Origin: Chitinimonas prasina
Lineage (GTDB): Bacteria; Pseudomonadota; Gammaproteobacteria; Burkholderiales; Chitinimonadaceae
Length of the DNA: 64,000 nucleotides
Reading direction: 5' to 3'
Assembly: GCF_030160395.1 (NCBI RefSeq)
Contig: NZ_BSOG01000001.1
Span: forward strand, 214,117-278,116
Notes under the pieces: generated by a model
What the model was told of the DNA's origin: nothing
Databases searched by the model: none
The model's input: only the letters and a program-made list of their open reading frames with translations
Position numbers and translations under genes: made by a program
Shown here: positions 27,904 to 37,306 of the stretch, piece by piece
How positions within the stretch are numbered: the first letter of the stretch is position 1
Layout: each line of letters starts with the position of its first letter

Positions 27904-28475
27904 CGCTTGGCCTTTTTTGCACCGCTGCTGGCCTTGGCCGCAGCCGGCTTGAAGCTGTAGCGGTATTCATCGCTCTTGCTGCCCTTGAAGTTGTCGGCAT
28001 TGGGCAGCAAGGCCTCACGCTTGAAGCCCAGTGCTTCCACCAGGGCAATCGAGGCCTTGTTGCGGGTATCAATGAATATCTTGAATTCCTCGGCCATGAA
28101 CGGGCCCATCAGGTGTTCGCGCAACTTGGCCACAGCTTCGGCCGCATAGCCCTTGCGCTGGTGCGGGGTGAAGATGAACCAGCCCATGCTGGCCACGTTG
28201 TCTTCATCCACCGTCGCCTCAACCACGCCGACATACTCGCCATCGGTCAGGCGCACCGCCCAGTTCAGCCACCATTCGGCGCCATCGGGCGAACTGCGGC
28301 TTTCCAGCCGCTGATAGCGTGCAGTCAGCGCCTCCAGCGAGGCCGGCGGGTTCTGTGGCACAAAGCTGAATAGGCTGGCATCGCTCAAGCCATCGAGCAG
28401 CAAGGCGGCATGCGCAGCAGTAAGGGGTTCGAGCGTCAGGCGCTGGGTGGTAAGTACAGTATTGGCTGCGCTCAT
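27900..28475 (-). CDS. GNAT family N-acetyltransferase (RimJ/RimL type)
   Basis: A 191-residue protein. The opening [24 protein letters not shown] and the acetyl-CoA loop [18 protein letters not shown] place it in the RimJ/RimL-like Acetyltransf_3 group. The Asn/Ser motif [20 protein letters not shown] is also typical. The last 20 residues are Lys/Ala-rich, an odd tail for this family. It is co-transcribed with rnhA through a 4-bp overlap. The target is unknown; ribosomal protein or small-molecule acetylation are common in the family. Confidence 0.9.
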   Translation of the reverse strand: MSAANTVLTTQRLTLEPLTAAHAALLLDGLSDASLFSFVPQNPPASLEALTARYQRLESRSSPDGAEWWLNWAVRLTDGEYVGVVEATVDEDNVASMGWFIFTPHQRKGYAAEAVAKLREHLMGPFMAEEFKIFIDTRNKASIALVEALGFKREALLPNADNFKGSKSDEYRYSFKPAAAKASSGAKKAKR

Positions 28476-28532
28476 GGTGTTCTCTTCAACTCTTCAAATA
28501 AAACAAACAAAAACGAAACCCCAGCCATAACG

Positions 28533-29144
28533 CTAGGGGGTAACAGGGGGTTCATCCAGCAAGGTCCGATACAAGGTCATCAGCATCCCTGCGGTCGCCC
28601 CCCAGATGATCTTGCCTTCCCAGTTGAGCGCGTAGGTCACCGCCCGCCGCTCCGGGAAATTCAACACCCGTTCGGTGTAATTGCCCTTGTCCAGCAAAAA
28701 AGCCAGCGGCACTTCAAACGCCTCGTCCACCTCATCGGCTTGCAGGCGCATTTCAAAACCCGGTGCCAGCAGCCCCACCACCGGGGTCACCCGGTAACGG
28801 GTAATCGTGGTGTACTGGGCCAGGCGCCCTACCGGTTGCATCAACCCGGCTGCAATGCCGACCTCTTCCTCGGTCTCGCGCAGGGCCGCCGCTTCCGGCG
28901 TTTCACCCAACTCCATGCGCCCACCCGGAAAACTGATCTGGCCGGCATGCTTGGCCAGCTTCTCAGTTCGCTTGGTGAACAGCACGGTGGGGCCAGCCGC
29001 ATGCATGACTATGGGCACCAGCACCGCTGCGGGCGTGGTGTCATCGTCAGTGTGTACATCACCACCTGCCGGCAGCCTGACGGTATCGAGCCTATGCGCG
29101 AGCCAGTCGCGGGCGGCGTCGAAATCGGGGGGCAGTATCAACAT
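28533..29144 (-). CDS. Nudix hydrolase, CoA pyrophosphatase family
   Basis: A 203-residue Nudix protein. The Nudix box is complete in GGRMELGETPEAAALRETEE, followed by EVGI. Directly ahead is the UPF0035 signature of coenzyme A pyrophosphatases, LFTKRTEKLAKHAGQISF then PGG (NudL-like), so hydrolysis of CoA to 4'-phosphopantetheine and ADP is the likely reaction. The C-terminus has ALNWEGKIIWGATAGML, also typical. The start is ATG 29144. It is on the same strand as its neighbours but not overlapping. Confidence 0.93.
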   Translation of the reverse strand: MLILPPDFDAARDWLAHRLDTVRLPAGGDVHTDDDTTPAAVLVPIVMHAAGPTVLFTKRTEKLAKHAGQISFPGGRMELGETPEAAALRETEEEVGIAAGLMQPVGRLAQYTTITRYRVTPVVGLLAPGFEMRLQADEVDEAFEVPLAFLLDKGNYTERVLNFPERRAVTYALNWEGKIIWGATAGMLMTLYRTLLDEPPVTP

Positions 29145-29232
29145 CGGGTTATTTTACCAGCCTGCAACCTGCTACGGCAGAACACCGTTCAATATCAGGT
29201 CCATAGCCAGCTGATGAAAAATGCCATCACCC

Positions 29233-29865
29233 CTACACCTGCGGCAGCCGGAAGTCGCGCCAATGGGCAATCAGCCTGATGGCCAGGCCCAGGACAAACA
29301 GACTCCAGATAACGGTGGCGCCCTTCCAGCCCAGGCTGTTGGCGGCGTAGAGCAGGCCAGCCACTAGCATGGACACGGTACCGTAGACATCCTTGTGCAG
29401 GATGAAGGGCACGTCGTTGACCATCATGTCGCGCACGATGCCGCCCCCTATGGCGGTGACAAAACCCACGAACAGCACGCCAAAGAAATTGAGGCCGTAG
29501 TGGATGCCCAGCTCGGCGCCCGCCAGACTGAAGGCAATCAGGCCGATGGAGTCGGCCACGATAAACACCCGGTACATGCCCACGCCGTAGACCTTGTGCA
29601 GGCTCATGGCCCAGCTCACCAGCAAAGTGGCGGTGATGACCCAGACGGAGCTGGCATCAAAGAAGATAACCGGTATGCGATTGAGGAGGATGTCGCGTAT
29701 TACCCCGCCGCCTATGGCAGTGAGCAAGGCGACGATCAGCACGCCCAGCAGGTCAAAGCGTTTCTTCACACCTATCAGGTAGCCCGAGACACTGAATGCC
29801 GCCGTTCCGACCAGGAACAGCCAGTCCATATCGAACAGCAGACCGGACAATCCTTGCCAATCCAC
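29233..29865 (-). CDS. Trimeric intracellular cation channel-like (UPF0126/YicG) membrane protein
   Basis: A 210-residue inner-membrane protein with seven hydrophobic helices. Two internal repeats carry the family signature: LLTAIGGGVIRDILLNRIPV (about residues 47-66) and VTAIGGGIVRDMMVNDVPF (about 135-153). Prokaryotic members are related to TRIC potassium channels. The start is a GTG at 29865 preceded by a purine-rich GGATGGGGG, two bases after the stop of the upstream GNAT gene; an ATG at 29829 would lose the first 12 residues. Ion specificity is inferred. Confidence 0.92.
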   Translation of the reverse strand: MDWQGLSGLLFDMDWLFLVGTAAFSVSGYLIGVKKRFDLLGVLIVALLTAIGGGVIRDILLNRIPVIFFDASSVWVITATLLVSWAMSLHKVYGVGMYRVFIVADSIGLIAFSLAGAELGIHYGLNFFGVLFVGFVTAIGGGIVRDMMVNDVPFILHKDVYGTVSMLVAGLLYAANSLGWKGATVIWSLFVLGLAIRLIAHWRDFRLPQV

Positions 29866-29867
29866 AA

Positions 29868-30404
29868 TCAGCCCCCATCCTGCCGGCTAGGTTGCAGACT
29901 GCGGTAGAGCACGATGTTCTCGTGCTGCTCGCCATCCAGCTCGAAAACCGTCTTGCCCAGGGCGGTAAAGCCGCGTGCCGCATAGAAACTCAGCGCATCG
30001 GCATTGCCGTGGTAGACCCGGAGCCACATCCCGGCACCACCCAGCTCGGGCAGCAGGCTATCGGCCGCCTGCAACAGGGCCGAGCCCAAGCCTTGCCGCT
30101 TGAAATGGCGTGAGAGATAGAGCGTTTCCAGTTCCACCGACCCGCCTTCGGCTTGCGGGCAGGGCGTTGCCATACTCAGCTTCAGGTAACCCAGCAGGTA
30201 GCCTTGGGCTTCGACCACCAACACCCGCCGCAGCGGGTGGGCCAGCACCTGCTCAAAGTGCGCTGCCGTGTAGGTATCCAGCACATAGCGGGCAATGGCG
30301 GGGTTGACCCCGTCAAAGGCATAGGTATCGAGCCATACCTGTATGGCCAGCGCGGCAAGTGATACCGTGTCTTGCGGCGTTGCCGCGCGTAGCGTGTAAT
30401 TCAT
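29868..30404 (-). CDS. GNAT family N-acetyltransferase
   Basis: A 178-residue protein starting at ATG 30404, overlapping the stop of the cobalamin adenosyltransferase gene by 4 bp. The acetyl-CoA loop reads FKRQGLGSALLQAADSLL and the motif after it WLRVYHGNADALSFYAARGF, matching single-domain GNATs of the PF00583 type. The N-terminus (LRAATPQDTVSLAALAIQVW) is also typical. It ends two bases before the start of the channel-like gene, so the four genes from 32445 down to 29233 look like one transcript. The substrate is unknown. Confidence 0.88.
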   Translation of the reverse strand: MNYTLRAATPQDTVSLAALAIQVWLDTYAFDGVNPAIARYVLDTYTAAHFEQVLAHPLRRVLVVEAQGYLLGYLKLSMATPCPQAEGGSVELETLYLSRHFKRQGLGSALLQAADSLLPELGGAGMWLRVYHGNADALSFYAARGFTALGKTVFELDGEQHENIVLYRSLQPSRQDGG

Positions 30405-30958
30405 GCTGCGTTCAATCCTGGTTGCCAGCACACATCGGCTTGGCCTGCGGCCTTGTTAGCGCTGCGGGCCAGCACGAACAGCAGGTCGGACAGGCGATTG
30501 AGATATTGCGGCGCCAGTGTCGATACCGATTCGTTCACGGCCAGTGCTACCAGCGCACGCTCGGCGCGGCGGCAGACTGTACGGGCTACATGCAGCGCGG
30601 CCGCTGCACGGCAGCCGCCAGGCAATATGAATTCCTTCAGGGGCATCAGGGCGCTGTTGAACGTTTCCACATCGGCCTCCAGTCGTGCCAGATGCACCTC
30701 CTGCAGGGCAATGCGGCCCGGTATGCAGACCTCGCCGCCAAGATCGAACAGATCGTGCTGCACCCGCACCAGGCTGTTGCGCAAGGTATCAGGCAGGTTC
30801 TCAGCCAGGGCCACGCCCAGATGGCTGTTGAGTTCGTCTATCTCACCCATTACATGGATGCGGTGGCTGGCTTTGGATACCCGGCTACCATCACCCAGAC
30901 CGGTACTGCCATCATCGCCGGTACGCGTCACGATCTTGCTGAGTCGGTTTGCCATCAT
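30401..30958 (-). CDS. ATP:cob(I)alamin adenosyltransferase, PduO type
   Basis: A 185-residue PduO-type enzyme that makes adenosylcobalamin from cob(I)alamin. The N-terminal ATP motif IVTRTGDDGSTGLGDGSRVS and the later HVMGEIDELNSHLG are the family signature. ARTVCRRAERALV holds the Arg and Glu used in catalysis, and LNRLSDLLFVLAR ends the domain. Its start overlaps the decarboxylase stop (30955-30958), so it is translationally coupled to it. No corrinoid-dependent enzyme is encoded in this window, so the user of the cofactor is elsewhere. Confidence 0.93.
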   Translation of the reverse strand: MMANRLSKIVTRTGDDGSTGLGDGSRVSKASHRIHVMGEIDELNSHLGVALAENLPDTLRNSLVRVQHDLFDLGGEVCIPGRIALQEVHLARLEADVETFNSALMPLKEFILPGGCRAAAALHVARTVCRRAERALVALAVNESVSTLAPQYLNRLSDLLFVLARSANKAAGQADVCWQPGLNAA

Positions 30959-32445
30959 ATTCCTTGCGAGTTCATTTGCAGATTAGCCGCCGTGCGACGA
31001 CGGCCTGCGGCCAACAGGCCATCCACCAGCAAGGCCAAGTCTGCCTCGCTGGTACGATGATTCACCAAGGCCACCCGTATAGCCAGTTGGCCGTTGATCA
31101 TGGTGGTAGAGGGTACAGCCAGTCCATCTTCCTGCAGATCGGCCACGATGTCGGCATTCAGCTGGTCCAGGTGGGCTGCGGCGGCCCGGAAACGGAAGCA
31201 CACCACGTTGAGCGCCACGGGCGCCAGCATCTCCAGTTCAGGTTCGGCCGCCACCCGCCGCGCCAGTTGCTGCGCCAGTTCACAACTGCGGTCTATCACG
31301 GCACCCAGCTTGTCTGCACCATAGACCTTGATGGTCATCCATACCTTGAGCGCCCGGAAGCCGCGTGACAGATCAGGGCCGAAATCGGTTGGCCAGGGCC
31401 GGCCTGCAGCCAGGCCCCGCTCCTCCCGCCGCAGATAGGCGGGCTGGGTAGCAAAGGTGGCCGCATGCAGGTCGGCATCCCGTACCAATATGCAACCAGC
31501 GTCATAGGGCACCTGTGCCCATTTATGGAAATCAAACGCCACCGAATCGGCTTCACTGATACCGGCCAGCAGAGGCCGCTTCTGGGCCGATAGCATGGCC
31601 AGCGCACCAAAGGCGGCATCGACATGGAACCACAAACCATGCAGGCGGCTGAAGCGTGACAATGCCATCAGATCATCAATGGCGCCGGTATCCACCGTAC
31701 CCGCACTACCCACCAGCATAAAGGGCTGCAGACCCTGAGCCTGGTCATGGGTCACGGCTGCGGCCAGTGCATCCATATCCATCCTATGCTGTGCATCGCA
31801 CGGTATCAGCCGCAGGGCGGCCGTACCCAGGCCGGCCATATCCATCGCCCGCGATACGCAGTTATGTGCTTCGGTCGAGGCGTAGGCCACCAGGGGACGC
31901 GCCTGCAGGCCATGCTGGCGTACAGCCCCACCCAGGGCGCGGGTACGTGCAACCAGCACAGCAATCAGATTGGCCAGCGAAGTACCGGTAACCAGGACAC
32001 CGCTGGCGGTGGATGGAAAGCCCAGCATCTCGGCAGACCAGCGTATGACCTGCCGCTCCACCTCCACCGGGGCGTGATCCCGCCCCCCCAGATTGGCGTT
32101 GAGCCCACCGGCCAGCAACTCGGCCAGCATGCCCACCGGGTTGCCGCCGCCATGCACCCAGCCGACAAAGCGTGGGTGGATATTGCCGCCGATATAGGGC
32201 TGCACCAGCGCCTGGAAATCGGCATAGCTGCCCGCCAGGTCACCAGCCTCACGCGGCAGCGGTGTCTTGAATGCCTCTCGCACCTCGCCCGGCATGGCCT
32301 GCCAGACCGGGCCATCACCCACACCGGCCAGCAGCGCCACCATATCGTCCACCATGCGGTAGCCCAGGCTGCGTACCGCCTCCCAGTCCTGGGGGTCCAA
32401 CGTATCGGGTTTGGCGGTAAAGGGAGTGTCGTGGGTCGTACGCAT
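30955..32445 (-). CDS. PLP-dependent decarboxylase, group II (DDC/aromatic amino acid type)
   Basis: A protein of about 496 residues from ATG 32445; the frame is open to 32616 with ATGs at 32517 and 32529, so the start is uncertain. The fold-type I decarboxylase motifs are clear: PRFVGWVHGGGNPVG, SAGTVDTGAIDDL, LWFHVDAAFGA with the cofactor Asp, and the Schiff-base Lys in FDFHKWAQVPYDAG. Such enzymes decarboxylate aromatic amino acids, glutamate or diaminobutyrate; the substrate cannot be told. It is coupled to the cobalamin adenosyltransferase by a 4-bp overlap, though no functional link is known. Confidence 0.9.
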   Translation of the reverse strand: MRTTHDTPFTAKPDTLDPQDWEAVRSLGYRMVDDMVALLAGVGDGPVWQAMPGEVREAFKTPLPREAGDLAGSYADFQALVQPYIGGNIHPRFVGWVHGGGNPVGMLAELLAGGLNANLGGRDHAPVEVERQVIRWSAEMLGFPSTASGVLVTGTSLANLIAVLVARTRALGGAVRQHGLQARPLVAYASTEAHNCVSRAMDMAGLGTAALRLIPCDAQHRMDMDALAAAVTHDQAQGLQPFMLVGSAGTVDTGAIDDLMALSRFSRLHGLWFHVDAAFGALAMLSAQKRPLLAGISEADSVAFDFHKWAQVPYDAGCILVRDADLHAATFATQPAYLRREERGLAAGRPWPTDFGPDLSRGFRALKVWMTIKVYGADKLGAVIDRSCELAQQLARRVAAEPELEMLAPVALNVVCFRFRAAAAHLDQLNADIVADLQEDGLAVPSTTMINGQLAIRVALVNHRTSEADLALLVDGLLAAGRRRTAANLQMNSQGI

Positions 32446-32893
32446 GGTTGTCTGGCCGGTGCCATAGTTCTGGTGCAAGGGGGGCGAGTCTAACGCAGCC
32501 AGCGCGGGCTTTCTCATGAAATCCACCATGCCGCCGCACCATCGCGGTGCATAAGCAAGGCACGCACGCCACTCGCCATTATTACCACTGTAAAAACAGG
32601 ACATACGGTCAGGCAAGCACTTGATTATTACTGGTTTTATGCCGACGCTAAGAGGCCTGATATAAAAAGTCCGCCGGCATCAATAATGCGCCGCCAACAA
32701 AACCCTGCCTAGCCGTTCAGCTTGTATGTGCAAACGATGGCCTCAAGCTCTACGGCAGGTTTGCGCAACAGCCCAGGCAGGGGTAACTGAGCGGTGTCAC
32801 TGGGCAGGATCAGCCCGCCACGACGCGTGCCATCCCGACTCGGCCAGGACGTGACTGCCAGGGCGATCAACAACAACGAACGGGCGCGCGACG
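32446..32893. other. Divergent intergenic region
   Basis: This region separates the minus-strand decarboxylase from the plus-strand GGDEF-EAL gene. Part of it may encode an N-terminal extension of the decarboxylase (up to 32616). A short AT-rich segment (around 32620-32690) is a likely promoter region. The string GCCGCCAACAAAACCC at 32690-32705 resembles one end of the 125-bp repeats, but nothing else of the element follows. No other gene is evident. Confidence 0.4.
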
Positions 32894-34204
32894 TTGGATA
32901 CTGCTGGCATCGACCCTCTCACCGGTTTTCTGGACAGGCACGGCTGCCTGCGCAATGCGGCACGCCTGACCGAACACGCCCATCGCGATCAAAAGCCGCT
33001 GTCGGCCATCTGGGTCAACCTGGATCGCTTCCGTAAAATCAATGGCTCACTGGGCATGGGGGGTGGTGATGCCGTCATCGCCAAGATGGGAGACCGCCTG
33101 CGCAGCCGCAACGAGCACCGTGCCCACATTGCCCGTATGGGTAGCGATGAATTTCTGCTGCTTGCCCCCGCCCACGGTTGCGAGGAGGCCGCGAGCCTAG
33201 CCAGCGAATTGCTGCAACTGATTGCGCAGCCCATGGAAGTGGGCGCCATGAGCCTCTACCCCACCTGCTCAGTGGGCGTGGCCTCGCTGGAATATGCCGA
33301 GGAAGCAGAAAGCCTGCTGCAACGTGCCGAGCACGCCATGCACGAGGCCAAGCGCCAGGGCGGCGGCCGGGTTGTGCAGTCGGGCGATGAGCAGTTACCA
33401 GGCCGCCTGGGTATCAAGCTGGCCCGGGAAGAACTCGAAGTCGAGCACAAGCTGCATGCTGCACTGCAGATAGGTGGGCTGTACCTGCATTACCAACCTA
33501 TCGTCAGCTTCAATGGGCGTATCGAGGCCATCGAGGCTTTGATGCGTTGCGAACTCAATGGCGAGATGGTGCCGCCGGTGAAGTTCATCCCGGTGGCAGA
33601 AAAAACCGGCCTGGTCATTCGCCTGGGTGAATGGAGCCTGATGCAAGGCGCCATGCAGGCCAAGCGGCTATCCGACCTGGGCCTGCCCACCAAGGTGGCG
33701 GTGAATGTCTCCCGCGCCCAGCTTACCGCCCCCAAGTTCTCCCAGGCGCTCTATGCGGCCCTGCTCTGCAGCGATGTGGAACCCAGGCTGATCGAGCTGG
33801 AAATCACCGAATCGCTGTTCATGGACGTGTCCGAGCTGGTGCAGTCCAATATGCGCGCCGCCATCGCCATGGGCGTCAGCCTGTCCATAGACGACTTTGG
33901 TACCGGTTACTCCTGCCTCGCCACGCTCAAGGATATTCCCGCCGGCAAGCTCAAGCTCGACCGCGCTTTCGTGGTGCCCCTGCCCGAGGACAGGCGGGTG
34001 TACGCCGTGGTCAAGGCAATCAGCCAGCTGGGACGCGAGCTGGGCATGACAGTGGTGGCAGAAGGCGTAGAGAACGAGCAGCAATCCTGCGCGCTGCAGG
34101 ACGCCGGGGTCGATGCCATCCAGGGTTATCTGCACGCCCGCCCGATGAGCGCCGATGCCGTCACCGGCTGGCTGGATTATCAAGCCGCCCTGCTGAAAGC
34201 CTAG
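32894..34204 (+). CDS. GGDEF-EAL protein, probable c-di-GMP phosphodiesterase
   Basis: A 436-residue protein with no sensor or membrane part. The GGDEF domain (about residues 6-165, starting IDPLTGFLDRHG) is degenerate: the catalytic motif reads GSDEF. The EAL domain (about 190-430) keeps the catalytic set: EALMR, NVSRAQL, EITESLF, DDFGTGYS, KLDR and EGVE. It is thus expected to hydrolyse c-di-GMP, possibly with the GGDEF part as a GTP sensor. The only in-frame start is TTG 32894, without a strong ribosome binding site. An HDOD gene follows 21 bp later. Confidence 0.85.
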   Translation: MDTAGIDPLTGFLDRHGCLRNAARLTEHAHRDQKPLSAIWVNLDRFRKINGSLGMGGGDAVIAKMGDRLRSRNEHRAHIARMGSDEFLLLAPAHGCEEAASLASELLQLIAQPMEVGAMSLYPTCSVGVASLEYAEEAESLLQRAEHAMHEAKRQGGGRVVQSGDEQLPGRLGIKLAREELEVEHKLHAALQIGGLYLHYQPIVSFNGRIEAIEALMRCELNGEMVPPVKFIPVAEKTGLVIRLGEWSLMQGAMQAKRLSDLGLPTKVAVNVSRAQLTAPKFSQALYAALLCSDVEPRLIELEITESLFMDVSELVQSNMRAAIAMGVSLSIDDFGTGYSCLATLKDIPAGKLKLDRAFVVPLPEDRRVYAVVKAISQLGRELGMTVVAEGVENEQQSCALQDAGVDAIQGYLHARPMSADAVTGWLDYQAALLKA

Positions 34205-34225
34205 TCAGATGGGGACCGATCGCAC

Positions 34226-35107
34226 ATGACTACGGAAACCACCCAATCGCCCTCGGTGGAAGAAATCTATGCCAGAACGGTGCTGGATATCGGCATACCG
34301 CCACGGCCCACAATACTGGACATCCTGGCGCGCGAATTGCGCAGTGGCGAGCCCGACTTCGGCCGTATCGCCCAGTGCGTCAGCGAAGACGTCAGCCTGT
34401 CGGCCGGCCTGATCAAGACCGCCAATTCGCCTTTTTTTGGCTTCCGTGTCCGCGCCCGCACGGTCTCCCATGCGCTGACCATGCTGGGCATCAATATCGC
34501 TGGCAAGGCCATCGCCGGGGTAGCGCTACGCAATGCCTTCCCGGCCAGCCCGGCACTGGAGCGCTTCTGGGACGCCTCCGCCCGCATTGCCGAATATTCC
34601 GGCCATCTGGTGGGGCTATTGGGTGTGCGTGAAGGCATACGCAGCGACGATGCCTATACCTTCGGCCTGTTTCGCGACTGCGGCATGCCGGTGCTGATGC
34701 GCAAGTTCCCCGCCTATCGCGACACATTGCTGCGCGCCAATGCCAACCCCGACAAGCGCTTCACCGCCATAGAAGACGAAGACTTCCCCACCAATCATGC
34801 CATTGTGGGTTGCATGCTGGCCCAAAGCTGGTCGCTGCCCGAGGAAATCTGCCTGGCCATCCGCCACCATCACGACTTTTTACTGATGCAGTCAGGGGCC
34901 ATCAGCCTGCCGCCGGCCAGCCGACGACTGGTGGCGCTGGCGCAACTGGCCGAATACATACACCAGCAACATAGCGGCATGAACCAGACCGAGGAATGGG
35001 CCAAGCTGGGCATGGCCAGCCTCAGCACCCTGGAGCTGGGACAAGTACAGCTGGCCGAGTTGGCAGCACAGGTAGTGGCGCACAGTGCACAGGCAGATAT
35101 CGAATAG
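34226..35107 (+). CDS. HDOD domain signalling protein
   Basis: A 293-residue protein with one HDOD domain (about residues 22-220). It reads PPRPTILDILARELRSGEPD, then VSLSAGLIKTANSPFFGF and ARTVSHALTMLGINIAGK, the usual HDOD helices. The metal-binding HD residues of active phosphohydrolases are absent, as normal in this family, so it is probably a signalling adaptor. It follows the GGDEF-EAL gene by 21 bp in the same direction, suggesting a common c-di-GMP-linked operon. The last 70 residues are helical and unlike known outputs. Confidence 0.9.
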   Translation: MTTETTQSPSVEEIYARTVLDIGIPPRPTILDILARELRSGEPDFGRIAQCVSEDVSLSAGLIKTANSPFFGFRVRARTVSHALTMLGINIAGKAIAGVALRNAFPASPALERFWDASARIAEYSGHLVGLLGVREGIRSDDAYTFGLFRDCGMPVLMRKFPAYRDTLLRANANPDKRFTAIEDEDFPTNHAIVGCMLAQSWSLPEEICLAIRHHHDFLLMQSGAISLPPASRRLVALAQLAEYIHQQHSGMNQTEEWAKLGMASLSTLELGQVQLAELAAQVVAHSAQADIE

Positions 35108-35168
35108 TTTCGAATAGTTGGCCGCCGGCCACTTCCAGTTTTGCGCCAGGCAGGCTACAACAGAGGCC

Positions 35169-36644
35169 ATGCGCGAATACCAAGACTACGATGCCCTGGG
35201 CCTGGCCCAACTGATACAGACTGGCGAAGCCACACCGTCAGCTTTGCTGGAGGCCGCCATTGCCCGCTGTGAGGCAGTAAATCCGGCACTCAACGCCGTG
35301 ATCGTGCCGCTCTACGAACAGGCCCGCACCCTGGCGCGCCAGCCACCAGCGCAGGCACCCTTTGCCGGCGTACCCTTTCTGCTCAAAGATCTGCTGGCCG
35401 CCCTGCAGGGAGCGCCCCTGGCCAATGGTTGCCAGGCACTCAAAGGCTGGGTACCCGATTACGATAGCGAACTGGTCAGGCGGTTCAAGGCGGCAGGCGT
35501 CGTGATCTTCGGCAAGACCAATACGCCGGAGTTCGGCCTGCTGGGCTATACCGAACCCGAAGCCTGGGGGCCGACCCGCAACCCCTGGTCGCTTAGCCAC
35601 TCACCAGGTGGCTCCTCTGGCGGCGCAGCCGCGGCAGTAGCAGCCGGTATCGTGCCCATGGCGCACGGTGGCGATGGCGGTGGTTCCATACGTATTCCCG
35701 CCAGCAATTGCGGCCTGTTCGGGCTCAAACCCAGCCGTGGACGCATCCCACTGGGGCCGGATTTCGGCGAGGTGTGGGCCGGTGCCGTGCAGGAGGGCGT
35801 GGTCAGCCGTAGCGTACGCGACACCGCCGCCATGCTCGATTGCATTGCCGGGCCCGAGCATGGTGCCCCCTATGTGATTGCCGGCCCAGCCACTACCTTT
35901 GCCCATGCCGCCAGCCAGCCGCCCCCCCGGTTACGCATAGGTTCGGTATTCAGCACGCCTGACACGCCCATGCACGCAGACTGCCGCGCAGCCGTTGAAG
36001 CCGCCGCGTCACTGCTGCACGAATTGGGCCACGAGGTCGAAGAGGTGGCCCTACCTTACGACCATGCACAGCTGCTGGATTGCTACCTCACCATGTACTA
36101 CGGCGAAACCGCTACTGATCTGCGTTGGCTGGCACGCCACCTGGGCCGGCCATTACGCCGTGGCGATGTGGAGCTGGAAACCTGGATACTGGGACGCATG
36201 GGCGAGCAACTGCGCGCCGCCGATTTCAGCACGGCCAAGCGCGACTGGAATCAGCTGGCACGTGCGATGGGGCACTTTCACCAGCAGTACGACCTGCTGC
36301 TCACCCCCACACTGGCAGCCCCTCCTACCCGGATAGGCGAACTCAAGACGCCACCTTTGCAGCGCGCAGCCCTGTCGGCCATGGCCACCCTGGGTGGCAT
36401 AGGCCTGCTGCGCAAGGCCATCCATGAACAAGCCTGCATCAATTTCGCCCGTATGCCCTACACCCAGGTGGCCAACCTGACGGGCCAACCGGCCATGTCG
36501 GTGCCGCTGCACTGGAACGCCGCCGGCTTACCCATAGGTGTGCAGTTCGTCGCTGCCATCAACCGCGAGGACTGCCTGTTGTCCCTGGCTTGCCAACTGG
36601 AAGCCGCTCACCCATGGGCACATCGGCGTCCAGTGCTAGCGTAA
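35169..36644 (+). CDS. Amidase (amidase signature family)
   Basis: A 491-residue protein starting at ATG 35169. The amidase signature and Ser-cisSer-Lys triad are present: Lys73 in [10 protein letters not shown], the cis-Ser in [16 protein letters not shown] and the nucleophile in [11 protein letters not shown]. It hydrolyses carboxylic amides or amino-acid amides. GatA is unlikely, because no gatB or gatC is nearby and the C-terminus differs. There is no signal peptide, so it is cytoplasmic. It lies 61 bp after the HDOD gene; no functional link is known. Confidence 0.9.
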   Translation: MREYQDYDALGLAQLIQTGEATPSALLEAAIARCEAVNPALNAVIVPLYEQARTLARQPPAQAPFAGVPFLLKDLLAALQGAPLANGCQALKGWVPDYDSELVRRFKAAGVVIFGKTNTPEFGLLGYTEPEAWGPTRNPWSLSHSPGGSSGGAAAAVAAGIVPMAHGGDGGGSIRIPASNCGLFGLKPSRGRIPLGPDFGEVWAGAVQEGVVSRSVRDTAAMLDCIAGPEHGAPYVIAGPATTFAHAASQPPPRLRIGSVFSTPDTPMHADCRAAVEAAASLLHELGHEVEEVALPYDHAQLLDCYLTMYYGETATDLRWLARHLGRPLRRGDVELETWILGRMGEQLRAADFSTAKRDWNQLARAMGHFHQQYDLLLTPTLAAPPTRIGELKTPPLQRAALSAMATLGGIGLLRKAIHEQACINFARMPYTQVANLTGQPAMSVPLHWNAAGLPIGVQFVAAINREDCLLSLACQLEAAHPWAHRRPVLA

Positions 36645-37306
36645 GAGCCTGTTATGCACATTGGTTCTTGATGGGATGGGTATGGGGCCGAGCGAGCGCC
36701 AAGGGGCACCCGGGCGCTAGACCTAGGTGCCGCCAGAACCAGCTGGCGCTTGCTGCCAGATTGAGTCGCCATCCGGGGCGTAGCGACCATTTGATTGAAC
36801 CAACCTGCCAGAGCTGGTCGTATCGCAGCCGGTGCAGACAAGGTTATGCTACGGTCAGGCGAGCCGGTTATAGAGGCAGTAGTCGCTTGCGTCGGTTAGT
36901 CTTCTGAAACACACAGATTCACGTTCAACAAAGCCTGCTTCACCCCAGCCTCGGTAGTTGGGGGTATCCTGCGTTGTGGTGGCTTTGCATCGATTGCCGC
37001 AAGGCCATATCAAGTAGCAAACTGCTTCAATACACTGGCAACGCCGGACAAGTATCATCGTCTGGCAAGGTGTTTCACTGCGCGTTAGATGGAGGAAGCA
37101 TGAAACGCCGGCAACATCTGCCTGGATAGAATCAACTCGGCATCCAGGTGGCAGCAGCAATGATTGCGTCGGTAGACGGGTGGATAAACCTGCACCGACG
37201 GTAGTTTGCAATCAGGGGAGAAATGGATCAGACACTGATGGCGCACTCGGGCGCCGACAGCTGTTTGGTGAAGCGTAGTGTACGAAAGCATCTATGAGCA
37301 CAGAGA
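36645..37306. other. Long intergenic region ahead of the quorum-sensing locus
   Basis: No convincing gene is present in these 662 bases. Open frames exist (for example 36855-37211 minus strand) but show no good ribosome binding site or known family. The left edge starts AGAGCCTGTTATGCACATTGG, resembling ends of insertion-sequence-like or REP-like elements. The region may be a remnant of a mobile element. It also contains the promoter of the lasR-like gene at its right end. Confidence 0.4.

Noticed and set aside
32688-32706. A fourth copy of the 125-bp repeat
   Set aside because: Only a CGCCGCCAACAAAACCC-like end is seen; the rest of the element does not follow.
36855-37211. A 118-codon minus-strand gene upstream of the lasR-like gene
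   Set aside because: It has no good ribosome binding site, unusual composition with many Cys residues and no recognisable family; it may be a remnant but cannot be supported as a gene.
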